Shown here: one piece after another, positions 7,520 to 15,578 of the stretch | How the letters are laid out: every line of letters starts with the position of its first letter | Numbering within the stretch: the first letter of the stretch is position 1 | Origin: Albimonas sp963977235 | GTDB lineage: Bacteria; Pseudomonadota; Alphaproteobacteria; Rhodobacterales; Rhodobacteraceae | Length of the DNA: 64,000 nucleotides | Direction of reading: 5' to 3' | NCBI RefSeq assembly: GCF_963977235.1 | Contig: NZ_CAXBOD010000003.1 | Location: 1 to 64,000, forward strand | Notes under the pieces: model-generated | The model's input: only the letters and a program-made list of their open reading frames with translations | What the model was told of the DNA's origin: nothing | The model's database searches: none | Program-made: the position numbers and the translations under genes

Positions 7520-9556
7520 ATGACCCAGGCGATCAGCGGCGCCCTGACCGGGACCCCCGGCGACGACACCCTCCTTGGCGAGGGGCTGCGCGACACGCTC
7601 TTTGGCGGCGCGGGCGACGACGTGCTGACGCTGGCGGGGCCGGGCGGCGCGGCCTGGGGGGGCGAGGGCGACGACCGGCTGATCTCGGGCGGGCCGCTGC
7701 GCGACTTTCTCTGGGGGGGCGCGGGCAACGACGTGTTCGAGCTCGATGGCATGGTCTATGCGTTCGGCGGCGAGGGCGACGACGTCTTCCGCCTGACCGG
7801 CGACACCTCGGCCGCGCTGGTGGTCGGCGGCGCGGGCGTGGACGTGCTGGAGCTTGAGGGCCCCGCTGCGCGCTACGCCGTCCGGGACGGGACGCTGACC
7901 CGCGACGGGGTGGCGGTGGCCGACCTCGCCGGAATCGAGATCCTGCGCTTCGAGGACCGCGAAGCGGCGGTGGCCGACCTGCAGCCCAGCTCGGTGAGGA
8001 GCGAGCCGCTGGGCGGGGGCGGCGAGGCGATCACGGCAAGCGGGCCGGCGCTGGTCCTGCGGGGCACGGGGGCGGCAGACCGGATCGTGGCCTGGGGCGG
8101 TGACGCGAGCGTGCGCGCGGGGGCCGGCGACGACGTCGTGCGGATCGACGGCGCGGGCTCCCACCAAGTGCGCGGCGGTGCCGGCGACGACCTGATCGAG
8201 GCCCTCGGCTGGGACGTGCAGGTTGACGCCGGCCGCGGCAACGACACGATCGCGGGCGGCTTTGGCGTGCAGACCGTGGACGGCGGCGCGGGGAAGGACG
8301 TGGTCGACTACGGCCTGCGCTCGATGGACGAGTTCGCGATCGAGATCCTGGGCCCGGGCCAGGCGCGGGTGGTGCGCCTGCCCACGACGGTCGACGGGGT
8401 GGCCCACCAGTGGGACGAGATCTCGCGCGTCGAGGTGCTGCGCTTTGCCGACGGCAAGATCCGGCTGACCGGCGCCCCGGTTGCCGACGCCGAGCATTTC
8501 GCGATGCGCGAGGGCGAGACGCTGCGAATCGCCGTGGCCGAGCTGCTGGACGGCGACGTGGACCCCACCGGCGGCGCGCTGCGCCTGACCGGCGTGGGCG
8601 CCGCGCAGGGCGGGATCGTGACGCTCGAAGGCGACGAGGTGGTGTTCGCCCCCCTGCCCGGCTTCCACGGCGCGGCGAGCTTCGACTATGTGGTCGAGGG
8701 CGCGGCCGGGAGCGCGACGCAGCGCACGAGCGTCGAGGTCGCCTCGACCAACGCCGCCCCGGTCGCGGCCGACGACGCCTTTTCGGGCGGAACGGGCGGC
8801 CGCCTGCGGGGCAACTTGCTGGCCGACAACGGCGCGGGCCCCGACTCCGACCCCGACGGCGACGCGCTGCGGGTGACCAACGTCGGCGGCGTGGCGCTGC
8901 CCGAGCGCAGAGCGGCCGAGATTGCGCTCGACGATGGCGTGAGCCTGCGCGTCTGGGCCGACGGGCGCGTCGCATGGGATTTCTCGCATGCCTTCCCCGG
9001 GCTGGGCATGGGCGAGACGGCCAGCGTCTCGGTCACCTATGTGCTGAGCGACCCCGAGGGCGCGGTGAGCCTGGGCCGCGCGATGGCCACCGTGACCGGC
9101 GGCGAGGGCGCGCTGCGGCTGCAGGGCGGCCCGGGCGAGGACGCGCTGGCGGGCGCCGCGGGCGACGACCGACTGGCCGGGCGCGGCGGGGACGATCTGC
9201 TTCGCGGCTTCGGCGGCGACGATCGGCTGAACGGGGGCGCGGGCGACGATGCGGTGCGCGGCGGCGCGGGGGACGACCGGCTGAGGGGCGCCGCCGGCGA
9301 CGACCGCTTGACCGGCGGCGGCGGCGCGGACCTGTTCGTGTTCCGCCCCGGCGACGGCGACGACGTGATCACCGACTTCGACCCCACGCAGGACCGGCTG
9401 ACGGTGCGTGGGCTCGACGAAGAGGACGGGCTCGTCACCCTCGACCTGGGCCGCGACCTGCTGATCCTTGGCGCCGACCTCTCGATCCGTATCGTCGGCG
9501 GCGGCGAAGGGGACGGCGGCCACGCCTGGACCGGAGACTGGGATCTCCTGGCCTGA
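7520..9556 (+). CDS. RTX calcium-binding protein with Ig/cadherin-like domains
   Basis: This 678-residue acidic, glycine-rich protein carries two blocks of RTX nonapeptides (GGxGxDxLx type). One runs from residue ~8 to ~110, with more scattered repeats up to ~270. A dense block fills ~540-610, with units such as GGAGDDAVRGGAGDDRL. Between them are two cadherin/VCBS-like modules, marked by FHGAASFDYVV near residue 390 and NAAPVAADDAF near 415. There is no N-terminal signal peptide. The C-terminus (DLFVFRPGDGDDVITDF and beyond) is typical of type I secretion substrates, so it is probably exported by an ABC/HlyD/TolC system, none of which is nearby. No enzymatic domain is visible; a surface or matrix role is inference. 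I place the start at the ATG at 7520 because the repeats begin right after it. Confidence 0.85.
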   Translation: MTQAISGALTGTPGDDTLLGEGLRDTLFGGAGDDVLTLAGPGGAAWGGEGDDRLISGGPLRDFLWGGAGNDVFELDGMVYAFGGEGDDVFRLTGDTSAALVVGGAGVDVLELEGPAARYAVRDGTLTRDGVAVADLAGIEILRFEDREAAVADLQPSSVRSEPLGGGGEAITASGPALVLRGTGAADRIVAWGGDASVRAGAGDDVVRIDGAGSHQVRGGAGDDLIEALGWDVQVDAGRGNDTIAGGFGVQTVDGGAGKDVVDYGLRSMDEFAIEILGPGQARVVRLPTTVDGVAHQWDEISRVEVLRFADGKIRLTGAPVADAEHFAMREGETLRIAVAELLDGDVDPTGGALRLTGVGAAQGGIVTLEGDEVVFAPLPGFHGAASFDYVVEGAAGSATQRTSVEVASTNAAPVAADDAFSGGTGGRLRGNLLADNGAGPDSDPDGDALRVTNVGGVALPERRAAEIALDDGVSLRVWADGRVAWDFSHAFPGLGMGETASVSVTYVLSDPEGAVSLGRAMATVTGGEGALRLQGGPGEDALAGAAGDDRLAGRGGDDLLRGFGGDDRLNGGAGDDAVRGGAGDDRLRGAAGDDRLTGGGGADLFVFRPGDGDDVITDFDPTQDRLTVRGLDEEDGLVTLDLGRDLLILGADLSIRIVGGGEGDGGHAWTGDWDLLA

Positions 9557-9593
9557 GCGGCGCCGGCCGCGCCCCGCCGGAACAGGAGGGCGG

Positions 9594-10439
9594 ATGAGCC
9601 GCACGGTGCTGATCACGGGATGCTCGAGCGGCATCGGACTGGACATGGCGCGCACGCTCCGGGCCCGCGGCTGGCGGGTGCTGGCGGCCTGCCGAGGGCC
9701 GGACGACGCGGCGCGGCTGGCGGAGGAGGGACTCGAGAGCCTGGTTCTCGACTACGCCGACCCCGACAGCGTGGCGCGCGCCGTCGACGAGACGCTTTCG
9801 CGCACGGGCGGGCGGCTCGACGCGCTGGTCAACAACGGGGCCTTCGCGATTCCCGCCCCGCTCGAGGACATCCCGCGCGAGGGCATGCGCGAGATCTTCG
9901 AAACCAACCTGATCGGCTGGCACGACCTGACCCGCCGCCTGCTGCCCGCCCTGCGCGAAAGCCGCGGGCGGGTGGTCAACGTCTCCTCGGTGCTGGGCTT
10001 CCTGTCGCTGCGCTATCGCGGCGCCTACAATGCCACCAAGTTCGCGCTCGAGGGCTGGTCGGACGCCCTGCGCCGCGAACTCGAGGGACCCGAGTCCCCC
10101 GCCCCCGGCTGCCGGGTGATCCTGATCGAGCCGGGGCCGATCCGCTCGGCCTTCCGGCGCAACTCGCTCGCCGCCTCGCGGCGCTGGGCGCGGCGGGAGG
10201 GCTCGGCCTGGGAGCGGGCCTGGAGGGAGAAGATCCTGCCGCGGCTGGAGGCGGAGGAATCGCAGACCTCGGCCCGGTTCGAGCTGGGCCCCGAGGCGGT
10301 GACCGCCAGGGCGGTCCATGCGCTGGAAAGCGCCCGGCCGCGGGCGCGCTACTTCGTGACCACGCCGACCTATGTCGCGGCGCTGGCGAAGATGCTGCCC
10401 ACGCGGCTGCAGGACCGGCTGTTTCGCGGGGATCACTGA
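9594..10439 (+). CDS. SDR-family NAD(P)-dependent oxidoreductase
   Basis: A classical short-chain dehydrogenase/reductase of 281 residues. The cofactor motif TGCSSGIG is at 8-15, the structural NNG variant of NNAG at 80-82, a serine pair near 131-132, and the catalytic YNATK at 145-149. The substrate is unknown. The C-terminus is longer than in minimal SDRs. The ATG at 9594 is preceded by AGGAGGG at ideal spacing, 38 bases after the RTX gene. The gene then leads into the HIG1-type and adenosyltransferase genes on the same strand. Confidence 0.9.
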   Translation: MSRTVLITGCSSGIGLDMARTLRARGWRVLAACRGPDDAARLAEEGLESLVLDYADPDSVARAVDETLSRTGGRLDALVNNGAFAIPAPLEDIPREGMREIFETNLIGWHDLTRRLLPALRESRGRVVNVSSVLGFLSLRYRGAYNATKFALEGWSDALRRELEGPESPAPGCRVILIEPGPIRSAFRRNSLAASRRWARREGSAWERAWREKILPRLEAEESQTSARFELGPEAVTARAVHALESARPRARYFVTTPTYVAALAKMLPTRLQDRLFRGDH

Positions 10440-10560
10440 GCGCCCGCGCCCTCCCCTCCCCGCCAGGCCCTGCGTCCCCTCTGCCTGCGGCGCGTCCGAA
10501 CGGCGCGGTGGCGCCCGGGCGCGGCTGCATTAGGTTGAGGGGCGTCAAGGAGGACCGATC

Positions 10561-10764
10561 ATGGGTCAAGCTCTTCTGTGGATCGCGCTGCTGGCGTGTC
10601 TGGTCGTGCTGGGCGTGCTGCTGTTCGGCGTCGGCAGCTTTGCCAAGGGCGGCGATTTCAACCGCAAGTACGCCAACAAGATCATGCAGCTCCGCCTTCT
10701 GGCGCAGGCCATTGCGGTGGTGCTGATCCTGGTCGCCGTGGCCGCGCTGCGCTCGGGCAACTGA
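10561..10764 (+). CDS. HIG1-type twin-transmembrane small protein
   Basis: This 67-residue protein consists of two transmembrane helices (about residues 4-25 and 43-62) joined by the loop FAKGGDFNRKYANKIMQLR, which is the HIG1-domain signature. Bacterial members are small inner-membrane proteins. Some eukaryotic relatives assemble with respiratory complexes, but a function here is not established. The ATG follows AAGGAGG at good spacing. It lies 55 bases before the adenosyltransferase gene. Confidence 0.87.
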   Translation: MGQALLWIALLACLVVLGVLLFGVGSFAKGGDFNRKYANKIMQLRLLAQAIAVVLILVAVAALRSGN

Positions 10765-10819
10765 GCGGACGGCGCAGGCGGACCGGCGACGACTCGAAAT
10801 CAGGGGGGATGCGGGCCAG

Positions 10820-11392
10820 ATGGTCGTGCTGAACAAGATCTACACGCGCACCGGCGACAAGGGCACGACCGCGCTCGGCGACGGCAGCCGGCGGGCCAAG
10901 CACGACCTCAGGGTCGAGGCCTATGGCACCGTCGACGAGACCAACGCCGCCGTCGGGCTGGCGCGTCTGCACTCGCAGGGCGAAATGGACGCGGCGCTGG
11001 CCCGCATCCAGAACGACCTGTTCGATCTGGGCGCCGACCTGTGTCGCCCCGCGCCCGAAAAGGACGCCGAGGCGAAATACCCCGTGCTGCGGATGGAGCA
11101 GTCGCAGGTCGACCGGCTCGAGTCCGAGATCGACGCGATGAACGCCGACCTCGCGCCCCTGCGCAGCTTCGTGCTGCCCGGCGGCTCGGCGCTGGCGGCG
11201 CATCTGCACCTGTGCCGGACCGTCTCGCGCCGGGCCGAGCGCCTGGCCGCGGCGCTGGCCGAGGTCGAGGCGGTGAACCCGCCCTCGGTCGTCTATCTCA
11301 ACCGGCTGTCGGACTGGTTCTTCGTCGCCTCGCGCGCGGCCAACCATGGCGGCGCCGGCGACGTCCTGTGGGTCCCGGGAGCGAACCGCTGA
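10820..11392 (+). CDS. PduO-type cob(I)yrinate adenosyltransferase
   Basis: The 190-residue protein transfers the 5'-deoxyadenosyl group of ATP to cob(I)alamin or cob(I)yrinate, making adenosylcobalamin in the cytoplasm. The PduO/MMAB family is shown by the N-terminal ATP loop YTRTGDKGTT followed by GDGSRRAKHD, by GTVDETNA, and by the C-terminal helix HLCRTVSRRAER plus YLNRLSDWFF. Partners such as methylmalonyl-CoA mutase are not in the window. The ATG at 10820 has a GGGG-rich upstream region and follows the HIG1 gene closely. Confidence 0.93.
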   Translation: MVVLNKIYTRTGDKGTTALGDGSRRAKHDLRVEAYGTVDETNAAVGLARLHSQGEMDAALARIQNDLFDLGADLCRPAPEKDAEAKYPVLRMEQSQVDRLESEIDAMNADLAPLRSFVLPGGSALAAHLHLCRTVSRRAERLAAALAEVEAVNPPSVVYLNRLSDWFFVASRAANHGGAGDVLWVPGANR

Positions 11393-11406
11393 GCGCCGCG
11401 CGACCC

Positions 11407-11461
11407 TGCGCGCAAACGCCTTGCGTCCATGCGCGCAAGCGCCGCGCAAGAATCTTGCGCG
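11407..11461. repeat. GCGCAA repeats and hairpin in a 347-base gap
   Basis: The gap 11393-11739 between the adenosyltransferase gene and etfB holds TGCGCGCAAACGCC (11407-11420) and TGCGCGCAAGCGCC (11430-11443), a 14-base direct repeat with one mismatch, spaced 23 bases start to start. They lead into the hairpin CGCGCAAG-AAT-CTTGCGCG (11443-11461). It may end the upstream transcript or bind a regulator of etfBA. The rest of the gap shows no gene and no promoter I can defend. Confidence 0.45.
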
Positions 11462-11739
11462 CGGGACGCCCGCGACGCTTGTGCGACCCTCCGCCCTTTG
11501 CGAGACACCGGGGCGGATGCTACCTCGCGGCGCAGGTTGACGTGCGCGTCGGCCTGGTTCGCCCCAGCTCTGGCGCCCTCGGGCGCCGACAGACTTGCGG
11601 GGCCGCGGCGACCATCACGGGTCTACCATCCGGCCGGCAGGCGGTGTAGAGCCCACAGGCAATGATCGGCGCGCGTTCCGCGCGTCGGAAGGACCGGTGC
11701 GCAGACCCCGCGCGCCGGAAACAGGAGGAGAAGCGCGCG

Positions 11740-12501
11740 ATGAAGGTGCTCGTGCCCGTCAAGCGCGTGATCGACTACAACGTGAAGGCCCGCGTGAAGG
11801 CGGACGGATCGGGCGTCGATCTCGCGAACGTCAAGATGTCGATGAACCCCTTCGACGAGATCGCCGTCGAAGAGGCGATCCGGCTGAAGGAGAAGGGCGC
11901 GGCCGAAGAGGTCGTGGTCGTCTCGATCGGCGTCAAGCAGTCCCAGGAGACGCTGCGCACGGCGCTGGCGATGGGCGCCGACCGCGCCATCCTGATCGAG
12001 GCCGCCGACGACGTTCACACCGACATCGAGCCGCTGGCCGTGGCCAAGCTGCTGAAGGCGGTGATCGACGAAGAGCAGCCCGGCCTGGTCATCGCCGGCA
12101 AGCAGGCGATCGACAACGACATGAACGCCACCGGCCAGATGCTGGCGGCGCTGCTGGGCTGGGCCCAGGCGACCAACGCGGCCGAGATCGCCATCGAGGG
12201 CGACAGCGCCACCGTCACCCGCGAGATCGACGGCGGCATGCAGACCCTGAAGGTCAAGCTGCCCGCCATCATCACGGCCGACCTGCGCCTGAACGAGCCG
12301 CGCTACGCCTCGCTGCCCAACATCATGAAGGCCAAGAAGAAGCCGCTCGAGGCCAAGACCGCCGCCGACTACGGCGTCGACGTCGCGCCCCGGCTGACCA
12401 TCGTCACGACGACCGAGCCGCCCTCGCGCAAGGCCGGCGTCAAGGTCGAGAACGTGGACGAGCTGATCTCGAAGCTGAAGAACGAAGCGGGGGTGCTGTA
12501 A
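11740..12501 (+). CDS. etfB: Electron transfer flavoprotein beta subunit
   Basis: EtfB pairs with EtfA to carry electrons from acyl-CoA and other flavin dehydrogenases to ETF-ubiquinone oxidoreductase. The 253-residue protein has the family start MKVLVPVKRVIDYNVK, the DLANVKMSMNPFDEIAVEEA stretch near 30-47, and the recognition-loop region AKLLKAVIDEEQPGLVIAGK near 105-124. AMP sits in this subunit in known ETFs. The ATG at 11740 follows ACAGGAGGAG. The frame is open further upstream, but the family N-terminus fixes the start. It is separated from etfA by one base and is surely co-transcribed. Confidence 0.97.
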   Translation: MKVLVPVKRVIDYNVKARVKADGSGVDLANVKMSMNPFDEIAVEEAIRLKEKGAAEEVVVVSIGVKQSQETLRTALAMGADRAILIEAADDVHTDIEPLAVAKLLKAVIDEEQPGLVIAGKQAIDNDMNATGQMLAALLGWAQATNAAEIAIEGDSATVTREIDGGMQTLKVKLPAIITADLRLNEPRYASLPNIMKAKKKPLEAKTAADYGVDVAPRLTIVTTTEPPSRKAGVKVENVDELISKLKNEAGVL

Positions 12502-12502
12502 C

Positions 12503-13429
12503 ATGGCCGTTCTGCTGATCGCCGAAACGCTCGCCGGGGAGCTCTCCGTCGACGCCACCGCCAAGGCCCTGACCGCCGCCAAGCAGCTGGGCGACGTGAC
12601 GATCCTGGTCGCGGGCGAGCATGCCAAGGGCCCGGCCGAGGCCGCCGCCAAGCTCGACGGCGTGACCAAGGTGCTGTGCGCCGAGGACCCGATGTTCGGC
12701 CACAACTTGGCCGAGCCGACCGCGGCGCTGGTCGTGTCGCTGGCCGGGGACTACGACGCCATCGTCGCGCCCTCGACCATGGCCGGCAAGAACCTGGCCC
12801 CGCGCGTCGCGGCGCTGCTCGACGTGATGGTCATCTCCGACGTGTCCGAGATCAAGGGCGCGGACGAGTTCGTGCGCCCGGTCTACGCCGGCAACGCCAT
12901 GCAGACCGTGAAGTCCTCGGACGCCACGAAGGTCCTGACCGTGCGCACCTCGAGTTTCGAGGCCGCGGGCGAGGGCGGCTCGGCCTCGGTCGAGGAAATC
13001 GGCGCGGTCGAGAACCCCGGCGTCTCCGAGTGGATCGAGGACAAGATCGCGGCCAGCGACCGTCCCGAGCTGACCTCGGCCAAGCGGATCATCTCCGGCG
13101 GCCGGGCGATCGGGTCGAAGGAGAACTTCGCGATCATCGAGAAGGTCGCCGACAAGCTGGGCGCCGCGGTCGGCGCCTCGCGCGCGGCGGTGGACTCGGG
13201 CTACGCGCCCAACGACTGGCAGGTCGGCCAGACCGGCAAGGTCGTGGCGCCGGAGCTCTACATCGCGGTGGGCATTTCGGGCGCGATCCAGCACCTGGCG
13301 GGCATGAAGGACTCCAAGGTCATCGTGGCCATCAACAAGGACGAGGAGGCGCCGATCTTCCAGGTCGCCGACTACGGCCTGGTCGCGGACCTGTTCGACG
13401 TGCTGCCGGAGCTGGAAAGCAAGCTCTGA
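12503..13429 (+). CDS. etfA: Electron transfer flavoprotein alpha subunit
   Basis: The 308-residue partner of EtfB binds the FAD. The C-terminal FAD-binding region is clear: SGGRAIGSKENF near 195-206, then GQTGKVVAPELYIAVGISG and IQHLAGMKDSKVIVAINKD to about residue 280. Its start ATG lies one base after the etfB stop codon. A clean intrinsic terminator follows. In many Rhodobacterales a 3-hydroxybutyryl-CoA dehydrogenase gene follows etfA. Here the operon ends instead. Confidence 0.97.
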   Translation: MAVLLIAETLAGELSVDATAKALTAAKQLGDVTILVAGEHAKGPAEAAAKLDGVTKVLCAEDPMFGHNLAEPTAALVVSLAGDYDAIVAPSTMAGKNLAPRVAALLDVMVISDVSEIKGADEFVRPVYAGNAMQTVKSSDATKVLTVRTSSFEAAGEGGSASVEEIGAVENPGVSEWIEDKIAASDRPELTSAKRIISGGRAIGSKENFAIIEKVADKLGAAVGASRAAVDSGYAPNDWQVGQTGKVVAPELYIAVGISGAIQHLAGMKDSKVIVAINKDEEAPIFQVADYGLVADLFDVLPELESKL

Positions 13430-13453
13430 TCCCCACCCGATCCCGGGATCTCG

Positions 13454-13481
13454 AGGGCCGCCCGATCGGGCGGCCCTTTTT
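13454..13481 (+). terminator. Intrinsic terminator after etfA
   Basis: AGGGCCGCCC and GGGCGGCCCT form a perfect 10-base stem around GATC (13454-13477), followed by TTTT (13478-13481). It lies 25 bases past the etfA stop codon. This is the clearest rho-independent terminator in the window. Confidence 0.9.
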
Positions 13482-13529
13482 CGTGCAACGTCGCTCCTGG
13501 CGGCGTCGCCGTGCAGGCGAGGTCGGGAG

Positions 13530-13635
13530 CGGCTCTCGCGCCCGCTGCGCGGACGCATCGCCCGCCCGCCGACCCCGCTGCCGGTTCCCGGGTCGGCGGG
13601 CGGGCGTCCCGGCCGCGCAGCGGACGGCAGAGCCG
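13530..13635. repeat. 106-base imperfect palindromic element
   Basis: The 46-base arms 13530-13575 and 13590-13635 are inverted copies of each other (39 of 46 positions agree by eye, with the inner 17 perfect), around a 14-base loop. The right half (13581-13635) recurs in inverted orientation at 16668-16722 with one difference. It lies between the etfA terminator and the end of the ridA-like gene and contains no gene. Confidence 0.8.
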
Positions 13636-13648
13636 ACCCGCCGGCCGA

Positions 13649-14041
13649 TCAGGGCGCTTTCGCAGGGATCCGCGCGGTGACCTCGATCTCGATCTTCATG
13701 CCCGGCGCGATCAGACCCGCCTCCAGCATCGTCGCGGCCGGAGGCGCTTCCCCGAACACTTCGCGCAGCACGGGCCAGCAGGGCTCGAAATCCGCGCGGT
13801 CGGGCAGCAGATAGGTCACCCGCACCACGTCCCCGAAGCCGGCGCCGAACTCTGCCAGCGCCCGGCCGACGGTGGCGAGCGTGTTGCGGCACTGCTCGAC
13901 CACGCTCTCGGGCATCGCGCCGGTCTCGGGATCGGCGCCGGTCGAGCCGGAGACGAAGATCCAGCCGTCCGCCTCGACGGCGCGGCAATAGGCGACCTTC
14001 GCCTCGAAGGGGCCGCCGGAAAAGTGACGTCGAAAGGCCAT
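13649..14041 (-). CDS. RidA-family protein, catalytic arginine missing
   Basis: A 130-residue YjgF/YER057c/UK114 (Rid) family protein. Marks are GWIFVSGSTGADPETG, the QCRNTLATVGRALAEFG helix, VVRVTYLLPD, and KIEIEVTA near the C-terminus. In true RidA, an arginine about nine residues before KIEIE contacts the enamine substrate. Here that place reads EAGLIAPG, with leucine by my alignment, so classical 2-imino-acid deaminase activity is doubtful and it may belong to another Rid subgroup. I choose the ATG at 14041, which has GGAG eight bases upstream. An ATG two codons earlier has GGAG too close. It sits alone, downstream of the MFS gene, with a hairpin between. Confidence 0.85.
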   Translation of the reverse strand: MAFRRHFSGGPFEAKVAYCRAVEADGWIFVSGSTGADPETGAMPESVVEQCRNTLATVGRALAEFGAGFGDVVRVTYLLPDRADFEPCWPVLREVFGEAPPAATMLEAGLIAPGMKIEIEVTARIPAKAP

Positions 14042-14098
14042 GCGCATCGCTCCATCGCAGGGGATCGGGACGAGCATGCAACGCCGCGCAGGCAAAGA

Positions 14099-14135
14099 CG
14101 AGGGCCGCTCGACGTCAGACGTCGAGCGGCCCTCG
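14099..14135 (-). terminator. Hairpin after MFS transporter gene
   Basis: CGAGGGCCGCTCGACGT (14099-14115) pairs perfectly with ACGTCGAGCGGCCCTCG (14119-14135) across a 3-base loop. Read on the minus strand it is followed by TCTTTG. It lies 39 bases past the stop codon of the MFS gene and ends that transcript before the ridA-like gene. Confidence 0.75.
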
Positions 14136-14173
14136 GAACACGCCGCCGCGCGTTGGCCGCAAAGGCCCGCCCC

Positions 14174-15421
14174 CTACTGGGAGGAGCCCCACAACCGACC
14201 GCGCTCCACCACCAGGACCATGATCAGCGCCGCCGTGCCGAAGATGAAGTAGCCCGCGGCCAGCGGCAGGGCGGTGCCGTCGTAGGACTGGCCCACCAGC
14301 CAGCCCAGGAAGGCCGCGATGCCGGTGGTGGCGCAGCCCACGAAAGACGAGGCTGTCCCCGCGATGCGGCCCTGCGGCTCCATCGAGATGGCGTTGAAGT
14401 TCGGCATGATCAGACCGAAGCAGTAGAGTTGCAACATCATCATCGCCATGAAGACCGGCAGCGGCAGCACCCCGGGCAGCATCTCGAGCGCCATGTGCGC
14501 GCCGCCCACGGCCGCGTAGCAGATCAGCGCGGTGTGCCCGATCTTGCGCATCCCCAGCCGCCCCACCAGCCGCGCGTTGGTGACCGCGGCCCCCGCCATC
14601 GCCAGCGCCACCAGGGCGAACAGGGCGGTGAACCAGGCGCCGGACCGATAGACCTCGTTGTAGACCTGCTCGGCCGAGTTCACGTAGGCCATCATGCCGC
14701 CGAAGGCGACGCCCGTGGCCAGCGTGTAGCCGATGGTCTGGCGGGTGGTCACGACCTGCCGAAAGGCGGCGCCGACCCACTTCAGGCTCAGCGGCTCGCG
14801 CAGCTCGCGCGGGCGGGTCTCGGGCAGGCGGATCCCGGTCCAGAACAGGATGGCCAGCGCCACGACGCCCAGGAACAGGAAGATGTCGTGCCAGTCGCCG
14901 AACAGCAGGATCGCCGAGCCCAGCGCGGGCGCAAGCGCGGGGACGATGATGAACACCGTCATCACGAAGGACATCACCTCGGCCATGCGCCGACCGCCGT
15001 AAAGGTCGCGCACCACCGCGATCGCCACCACGCGGGGGGCGGCGTTGGACATGCCCTGCAGGAGGCGCGCGGCGAGCAGCACCTCGAAGCTCGGCGCCAC
15101 GAGGCAGAGGATCGCGGCGGCGGCGTAGACCGCGAGGCCCGCGCCCAGCACCACCTTGCGGCCGAACCGGTCCGAGAGCGTGCCGTAGAACAGCTGACCG
15201 ACGCCGAAGCCGACCATGTAGAGGGTGATCACCAACTGCTGCGCATTGGGATCCACGACCCCGAAGGAGTCGCGGATCAGCGGCAGGGCGGGCAGCATGA
15301 TGTCGATCGACAGCGCGGTCAGCGCCATCAGGCTCGCCATCAGCGCCACGAATTCGGGAAGCTTGGGCGCCCGGGCGACGCGCGGCGCGTCGACCTGGTC
15401 GGGTGAGGTCGTCGAGGGCAT
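14174..15421 (-). CDS. Bcr/CflA-type MFS multidrug exporter
   Basis: A 415-residue major facilitator with 12 predicted helices, of the Bcr/CflA drug-proton antiporter type. Typical marks are LTALSIDIMLPALPLI in helix 1 (about residues 35-50), GVGQLFYGTLSDRFGRK (the MFS A-motif loop, about 92-108), and the helix 4-5 region LLQGMSNAAPRVVAIAVVRDLYGG. It probably exports antibiotics or small metabolites across the inner membrane, but the substrate is not predictable. A good sigma-70-like promoter lies just upstream (15469-15497), and a hairpin follows the gene, so it is likely a single-gene unit inside the repeat-flanked block. Confidence 0.9.
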   Translation of the reverse strand: MPSTTSPDQVDAPRVARAPKLPEFVALMASLMALTALSIDIMLPALPLIRDSFGVVDPNAQQLVITLYMVGFGVGQLFYGTLSDRFGRKVVLGAGLAVYAAAAILCLVAPSFEVLLAARLLQGMSNAAPRVVAIAVVRDLYGGRRMAEVMSFVMTVFIIVPALAPALGSAILLFGDWHDIFLFLGVVALAILFWTGIRLPETRPRELREPLSLKWVGAAFRQVVTTRQTIGYTLATGVAFGGMMAYVNSAEQVYNEVYRSGAWFTALFALVALAMAGAAVTNARLVGRLGMRKIGHTALICYAAVGGAHMALEMLPGVLPLPVFMAMMMLQLYCFGLIMPNFNAISMEPQGRIAGTASSFVGCATTGIAAFLGWLVGQSYDGTALPLAAGYFIFGTAALIMVLVVERGRLWGSSQ

Positions 15422-15468
15422 GGGAACCGGAGGATCCTGGTCGTTCGTAATCTTATGGAGCCCTTATC

Positions 15469-15497
15469 ACTATAGCGCAGACAGGTCAGGATGCCAG
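15469..15497 (-). promoter_or_regulatory. Sigma-70-like promoter for the MFS gene
   Basis: On the minus strand CTGGCA (plus 15492-15497), 17 bases, then TATAGT (plus 15469-15474) match the -35 and -10 consensus at 4/6 and 5/6. The stretch is clearly AT-richer than its surroundings. Transcription would begin roughly 40 bases before the MFS start codon. Confidence 0.55.
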
Positions 15498-15578
15498 ACG
15501 CATTTCGAAGACTCGGCATGCCGGCCGCGTCTTCCTGCCATGCGCGCCGCGCAGGGCCAAGGCCGGGATGCGCGGAGG

